Assembly: GCF_036711975.1 (NCBI RefSeq)
Contig: NC_091972.1
Location: 5,151,001-5,215,000 of the forward strand
From: Onthophagus taurus
Taxonomy: Eukaryota > Arthropoda > Insecta > Coleoptera > Scarabaeidae
Length of the DNA: 64,000 nucleotides
Direction: 5' to 3'
The position numbers and the translations under genes are program-made. Below the pieces are notes generated by a model. That model did no database searches. It saw only the letters and a list, made by a program, of their open reading frames with translations, and had not been told where the DNA came from. Shown here in pieces: positions 57,831 to 64,000 of the stretch (position 1 is its first letter; every line of letters begins with the position of its first letter).

Positions 57831-60800
57831 TACAAACTACTTCAAGCTCTGTGTTTTCCTTTGATAAGTAATCAGTGATGAATTCAAGTTCTCTACATAT
57901 CATTTGGTATTTCTCGGAAGCAACATAATATCGCTCAGGTGCCTAGAGATATGTAGATGTGATCGGCTTATCCAGGAGGATTATGCCACTCCTTATGTTG
58001 CAAGACGTTCTATGCACCGATTTGCAGAGGACAATGTCAATCTCTTGCTATGGTGATCCTAATTACCAAATTTTTCACCAAGAGAGCATCCTACGCGGAC
58101 TGTAAGTTCCACAGTAGGACTTACAGGTTGCTTTAGGCAACATACCTATAATTAATAAAAACTATGTTTATATTTCGTAAAGTTTTTCAGAATCAAAGAT
58201 TTGCGATGAGGGTTATTCTTCGACATAACAAAATGAAAGCAGTTAAATTGCTATAAAGTAATTATAATTTCTCATCTCAATGAGCAAATTTATGACACAT
58301 TCGAAAACATTCGTAATGCTGTAATATTGATGAGTCTTTGAATTCAAAGAAGATTTCGTTTTTATTGGACTTAAAGAAGTTTTACTGTTTTTTTGTGGTC
58401 TCTAATAAAACATGTTTTTAGAATGAAAGTTTAAAAATAAAATTTTACTTGTAAATTTGTATGCACACAGTTAGTTAGGAACGTATGGAAAATCAATTCC
58501 TGTTAATGTCAAAATCTGATTACACATTGACGTTAATTCCCTTCATTTAGCTTTAGTAAGTATTCCAGGTTAACGCCTAGCAACCTTAGCGTGCCGAATA
58601 TTACATCATATATTGGAAGCCCCCGCACCAATTAATTAATTCAGTGTATCCGCGTGCACGTGCGTAACCAATTACTATTGCCAAGTTATTAATGCACGAG
58701 CACGTATTAGTACCGCATCAATAGCTACTCTCAACGTCCTTAATGGTGACGCAACCATTAGTGGGGTTTACTTTGAGTACACAGTAGCGGTGTCCTTTGT
58801 GTTGAGGACATGTCCTGCGTATAACAGTCACAGTCAACGTATTAACATAATTCCTCTATATGTATAGGGCATGTAATTTATGGGGAACACCCATTTTCAA
58901 CCAACCCTCCCCTCAACGGTGCATAACACGTAATTTAACGATCCCGCAGACAATATCCGAACGCGGAAAATTACTAATTAATCGAGCATATGTAGGTGTC
59001 AGGATTTTGCGGCTTAAAGCAAAAATTCAATTTCAAAAGTTTGTTAATAATTCAGTTCATTCACGAGTGCTATACACTGTATTCCTCCGGTGGTAATACT
59101 TTGACGTTCACCGCGTAGATTGGGGATGTGCTTTTTCGCATTGTAAAAGGCGAACACCCCACATCCATCCTGGTGCGCTTTACATCCCGTGGTTTTCGTC
59201 GAAATGAACACTGGGTCGAGCCAACCTGCAATTAATCTCGCCCGGTACGACCCCTGCATATGACTGCATTCAAGCCGCTAATGCTGCTGGGACATAGAAC
59301 ACGAAGATGATGGATCGTACTTGGTCGACGAACTACTGCAAAGAAACAACAACGTTGCGGCCCATCATTAATTGCAGACTCAAAACGCTTCAACAAATTC
59401 TAATCTTTACAGAAAATTCACAAAATTTACTTTCGTTAGGCGTGAAATATTAAGCATGTAATTTGTTACATTTAAAATATCATAAAGATATGATACAAGC
59501 CAAGGAAAAACTTGTGGTAATCCAATTTGCTTTATGGATTATTAGACTTATCTTTTCAAAGCTTGACTATAGGGTCGGCACCTTCTATTGATTCCTTATT
59601 GGATTTTGAATGTCACTGACCGAAAGAAACTTGAAGAAGAAAGGAAATCGTACCGCGTCTCGTCTCGGGATTATTAGGAGATTAAACAATTAAAAAAAAA
59701 AGGAAAAAGCGAGAAACCAAATTGAAGTGGTTCGGTTTCCGTTTGATTCCATTCGGTCCTTTTTCCAGTTAGTCACCCGAAACGGCAAATCTTGATAATG
59801 AACCCGAGAGAGAGTACTTGGTGAGTTCGTAATTCTCCTCGGCGTGGATTTCGTCGACAAATTGACACGGCTCGTGTTTCTTCTATTCGTGTTTAAATTG
59901 AAAATTTCGACATTTTTTTTTCACGGTTCAATAATACGATGGGTTCGATCAGAGCCGCATCGAACATGACTGACTATAAAGGGAACACCCGATTATTAAT
60001 AGCCATTTCAGCTCTCTCCCAGAGCCAATCATCTATCCGTTCGATTTGCAACAATGACCGGATACGATTCGGATTATCTCCCGTATCTATGTTGATAGGT
60101 TATTGATTGATTGGTATAATATCTGTAACGTATAACATTTTCATTTCCACAATAGAAAATTTTCAACAATTGAGAGGCATAAAAACAGTGCAATATCGCT
60201 AAACACAAAAGAATGTTTTAATTTTTGTACGCAATTATACGGTGCTATAACAACATCAAAACCACACCTTTTAATTACGTTTTACTACACACGGTCCAAC
60301 ACTACGAAAAGGGAGTACATAAAATTATGCTTTCCAGCTCGCTTCCGATTGTTAAATATACGGTTAACTAAAGCATTTATTTAACTCTCAAATAAGTTGA
60401 AAATGTAGAGCGGTAAAATTTCAATTTCATTTAATGTTTTTTTTTGGTTAATTTCAAAATATTTAAAATGAAAATTCATAATTTCATAATAATAATAATT
60501 TAAAAATTTAATTGAAATTTTAATTCCGGAACTAGCGACGTTGTCAAGTCTAATCGAGACTGTTTAGGGCAATAACTGGTTCATACCAGTTCATACGTTT
60601 GAGTTAGCTCGTAAACAAATTTTTAAAGTAAAATTCAACGAATTAACTAAAAATTGACAACAAATTTCCTAAATTTTATTTAATACGAAGTAGGATTGAG
60701 GAAAATAACTTGTTTGTTGTTGTTAAAAAATAAGTTTGGTGTAATTAGTAACAACATAACCACAAAAAAAATTAATAAGGAGTTATGAAATGAATTATTA

Positions 60801-60891
60801 TGACTAATATCTCAGAATTATCTTTCGTATTGAAGGTAAGTGAATTGTTAACTAAATTAATAAGAATAAATCTACAGAAAATAATAACACT
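57831..60891. other. upstream Dscam2 intron or intergenic, no gene seen
   Basis: No supported exon. Less AT-rich patches occur at 58.6-59.3 and 59.6-59.9 kb. Confidence 0.35.
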
Positions 60892-61172
60892 CAAGGTCTA
60901 TAGAACATAAGGTTACCCAATACCGATTCTCCTCCTCTGAGAGGCAAGGTGGGTCAGTGACGTAACTGGTTCTATGAACAACACAACACCACCTATACTG
61001 TGGTACAGTCTATATAAAATATTTAAACCTCGCATCGTGTTGTCACGTATAGGCACATGTATAGGCTATCTTTTATTCTGACTGTATCGAACCAGTGACG
61101 TCAATTTGCGGGGTAATAATCGATACTACAGAGGCATAGGGAATGAGGTAACCTTATGTTCTATAAACCTTG
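60892..61172. mobile_element. 281-bp MITE with perfect 9-bp target duplication
   Basis: Ends CAAGGTCTATAGAACATAAG and the inverse with one mismatch (inverted repeat about 26 bp). Flanked by AATAACACT at 60883-60891 and 61173-61181. A 9-bp duplication suits Mutator-type elements, though the superfamily is not proven. Non-coding. The intact duplication suggests a recent insertion. Confidence 0.8.
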
Positions 61173-61181
61173 AATAACACT

Positions 61182-62019
61182 TACTTAGCTTAGTTTGTTG
61201 GTTGTAGAATAAATAAGTCCACAGTACGGGATTCAGGGATTGTCAGGAACAGGAACCAAAATGATGTTTCTTCATTAAGGTTAGTATTTTTTTTTCTTTG
61301 AATCGGTGAAATTCTTGAAATTACTTTTTTTGAAGTTATGTCAACCTTTATCTTTTTACATAACCTAAAACGCTAACGTGAAATTAGTTTTTAAAATGTT
61401 CTGATATTACCAACCTTAACATTTGAAATGTCACTACTAATTTAATTTGATTAAATATTTAATTTTTTTTAATAACTATATTTATTTATGAAATCTTGTA
61501 GTTTTAATGCTTCTTTAAATTGCTTTTCAGATATCCGATCATTTTCTTCTATATTCAACGGCAAAATTCCCAAAATGCTCAAATCTTAAGATTATGAATT
61601 TTCATCTAAAATTTCATTAATCACACAAAGGACGGCTGTTTTCCATTCTTACTATACTAATCGTAAGATTATTTTTAATAGCTTTAACCGGAAAAATAAG
61701 GATTTGAATAAGAAATTGAGGAAAAAATCAATTTGAGGTTATCTATCTGTCAGGAGGTCTTCAAAATTACTTCGTATCGACTTTACATGGATTATATACA
61801 ATAGAAAATATCAACGGCCAATAATACATAACTGAATTCATGAGTAAATAGTATTTTATATCATAAAAATAAATGTATAATTATTATCATTCATAACATT
61901 CTCTTACGTTCAATACGATAATTTTTTAAATCCTCAAAACAATGCTTATGATTAACTTATGATATGATAATAACAATGCAAATTTTCAATGAAAGTCGAG
62001 GAGACGCAATTGATATCAC
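61182..62019. other. AT-rich sequence, no feature seen
   Basis: No coding or repeat signal supported. Confidence 0.35.
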
Positions 62020-62640
62020 ATTTAGATAACCCATATTGAAACCTCGCTCGCAAGCAACCTTGGCTACAGTTAGGACTTTATAATTAAAAGAATCAACTCA
62101 AAATTGGTCAACACATTGCAATGCCACGCTCACAAGCGACCTTGGCTAAATTAAGATCGGAAATTCTACCACTTCGCCTATTTGTGGTGAATTTTTTTTC
62201 ACCTAATTAACTCCTTGCTGTGACCTTGTAATCAATTCTGCATCACCAACAGTTGTTTAACACATTGTAACGCCTCGGTTGCAAGCAACCTCGGTCTAAA
62301 TATCGTTTCTTAATATCTTATTACCCTAATTTGATTAACTTTTTGTAGCTCCTCGGCCGCAAGTGACCTTGGCTACACATACAATTAGTGTCAGGAATCT
62401 ATGTGTTCGCTTACTTAAGCTGAGGTACAGAATAACCAGAAATGACACTGATGTCGGTACCTTTGATGTTGGAGGAATCTATGTGTTAGTCTGATTAAGC
62501 CGACGTCGCTTGCAGCCCTATAGTTAATGCTATATTTAGCCAAAATCGGTTGACGTATTGCAAAAACTTGGCTGTAAGCAATCTCGATTAAACTTTTAGA
62601 AAACAATCAATGAGTTCCACGATTAAGCTGAGGTAGCTTG
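62020..62640. repeat. degenerate array of a CCTCGG-GCAAGC dyad motif
   Basis: Variants of CCTCGGCCGCAAGCAACCTT, a near-dyad, occur at about 62042, 62124, 62270, 62350, 62565 and, on the other strand, 62505. Several are preceded by CAACACATTGCAA or similar. Spacings cluster near 80 and 150 bp, as in a decayed tandem repeat. Single copies with the same motif lie at 10.19 and 20.83 kb. Confidence 0.55.
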
Positions 62641-62919
62641 TTAAACTTTCGATGGACAATCTTTGAACCTATACCCACCACGCCGATATTAAATTGATTC
62701 GAGTAATACCGCAGGGAAATCCAACATATCCAAGTGTGGTTGAAAATAACATATTAATAAAAATTGTTTTAATAAAGATAACATAAAATTACCATTAATT
62801 TAGAACATATTATATATGCTACAAAACTCTTTAAAGCGTTAGTTGAGAAACCACTTCAGTATTTACTCGTAATTTCTCACAGTATGCTATATGGAGTATG
62901 CTCTAGGAAAAGCCTAGGT

Positions 62920-63260
62920 TTACCCTAACGTCATTAGCGGGTTTCGCGATCCTTCGTACGTGGAGCATCGCGTCGCCGCCGGGAAGTTTTGATTGAGTTC
63001 GCCGAACTCCCACTTAAGTTCCATATGCAACAGACGTTTCGGAGTCGGGAATTGGCCGTTCGGGCATCTCTTGGCGCGCAATCCGGTTAAATACAGTCTC
63101 GTCGTCGTCTGTTTGGTGAATATACGCAGTACGTAGGACGAAAGGAGAGAGAGAACCGGAATGATGAACCCACGTTGCCTATCGTCCATCTCTCGCTGGC
63201 CGACCGAATTTCGCACGTACAGGCAACCGTAATTTTCGCGATAAAACTCGCCGAGCACTC
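62920..63260. other. GC-rich island with an open minus-strand frame
   Basis: Strongly less AT-rich than its surroundings and open for 112 codons on the minus strand (GFIIPVLSLLSSYVLRIF, RAKRCPNGQFPTPKRLLH). No domain was recognised and splice sites are not obvious. It may be an unplaced exon, a leader of Dscam2, or a conserved non-coding element. Confidence 0.25.
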
Positions 63261-64000
63261 GTAAAATCTAATGTGGGAAGTTTTAAGCGGCTACGTAATT
63301 ATTTTTGATGCCGAGAGCGTTTTATGAACGAACACGGTTAACCATTTAACCAGGAACTATCAACGTTTTTGTACCCACCGAATTCTAAACATTCTTCTTC
63401 TTTGTTGTTCTTCTACTTTGGGCGTTCAGTTTAAGTTTTAGTAAAATTAACTTTGGAATTGGAATGACGGCGAAAAAAAAAACGTTTTAGGGTAAGAAGC
63501 TTTCGAAAAGCTACGGTTCCGTTTGCTCAGAGCCAAACGCAATTACGAAGCATTAAAACAATTCCACAGGCAAATTAAATTCCACCTGAACTACTTCTTC
63601 GTTTTGTGTTCTTCCCCAGGGCGTCTTTAGTTTGTGATTGCTTTGAAAAACGGTAAATCTTTTTGTTATAAACAGTTGGGGTCTCACTGTTTACCAACTC
63701 GCCTGAGGAGATATATTTCTTATAATTAAAGCAATATTTTTTGTGTTTATAATAATGGCGGAGGAGCCGAATTAGAAACTCGTTTAAGCTCTAAAACATA
63801 ATAATTTATATTGTGTTATCTCATTTGAAACCAATTTAATTATGAAATTCGCATCCTGCATTATCGCGTTCGTTCATTTAGTGCAGCATTAGAGAACTTG
63901 TCAATAAATATGCATACCCGGTTTGGTTCCGAAACTAAACAGCTAATATACGAGAAAGGAAGCAGTAAAACGATATTTCGAGGAAACCCGTCGTTACACC
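63261..64000. other. right edge of window, no gene seen
   Basis: Moderately GC-rich islands at 63.4-63.7 kb and otherwise AT-rich. No exon supported. Confidence 0.35.

Noticed and set aside
59044-59259. 71-codon minus-strand frame as an exon
   Set aside because: No recognised motif, no matching splice phase.
62020-62640. CRISPR-like array
   Set aside because: Repeats are degenerate, occur on both strands and have uneven spacing, and the DNA is eukaryotic.

Overview
The window is AT-rich animal DNA, almost certainly insect and plausibly beetle. Genes are split by short GT-AG introns. The host genes (Dscam2, Topors, Nup62, ATP synthase b, PTCD2, KGD4, spartin) are metazoan, and the rest is packed with insect-type transposon remains. 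The beetle assignment is inferred from gene style and repeat content; no marker gene was seen that proves it.

Region 1 (1-6.7 kb) is a cluster of five small genes for secreted proteins. One is a diverged polyubiquitin with an N-terminal signal peptide. One is a 47-residue peptide, one is a Lys/Asp/Glu-rich protein, and two are convergent paralogues ending in a shared motif. All five have a tiny first coding exon (five codons in four genes, seven in the other) followed by a phase-0 intron inside the signal peptide. A 173-bp satellite and LINE debris lie around them.

Region 2 (7-13 kb) is nested transposons: a LINE split by a 2.45-kb DNA transposon with arms of about 865 bp, a second LINE in the opposite direction, and a MITE carrying 121-bp tandem repeats.

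Region 3 (13.3-34.1 kb) holds ordinary cellular genes, several in head-to-head pairs: an unrecognised membrane protein (-), PTCD2 (-)/KGD4 (+), Topors (-)/Nup62 (+), ATP synthase b (-)/spartin (+). Between and inside them are a Jockey-type LINE, foldback elements, a Mutator-like remnant, and two nested elements each with a perfect 8-bp target duplication. The inner one carries a THAP-like exon.

Region 4 (34.1-38.1 kb) is intergenic, with a tandemly duplicated segment.

Region 5 (38.1-64 kb) is the 3' two thirds of a Dscam2-type cell-adhesion receptor on the minus strand. Eighteen exons cover Ig2 to the cytoplasmic tail, about 1,815 residues. Ig1 and the start codon were not found, so they probably lie beyond the window. 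Introns contain a piggyBac-type MITE with five 190-bp repeats, a mariner with extended inverted arms, Gypsy fossils, a 281-bp MITE with a perfect 9-bp target duplication, and a degenerate dyad-motif array.

The strongest candidate for something undescribed is the 1-6.7 kb secreted-protein cluster, above all the signal-peptide polyubiquitin, whose internal junctions lack the Gly-Gly needed for processing. A second theme is that three unrelated non-autonomous transposons each contain a regular tandem array, as if satellites are being born inside them.
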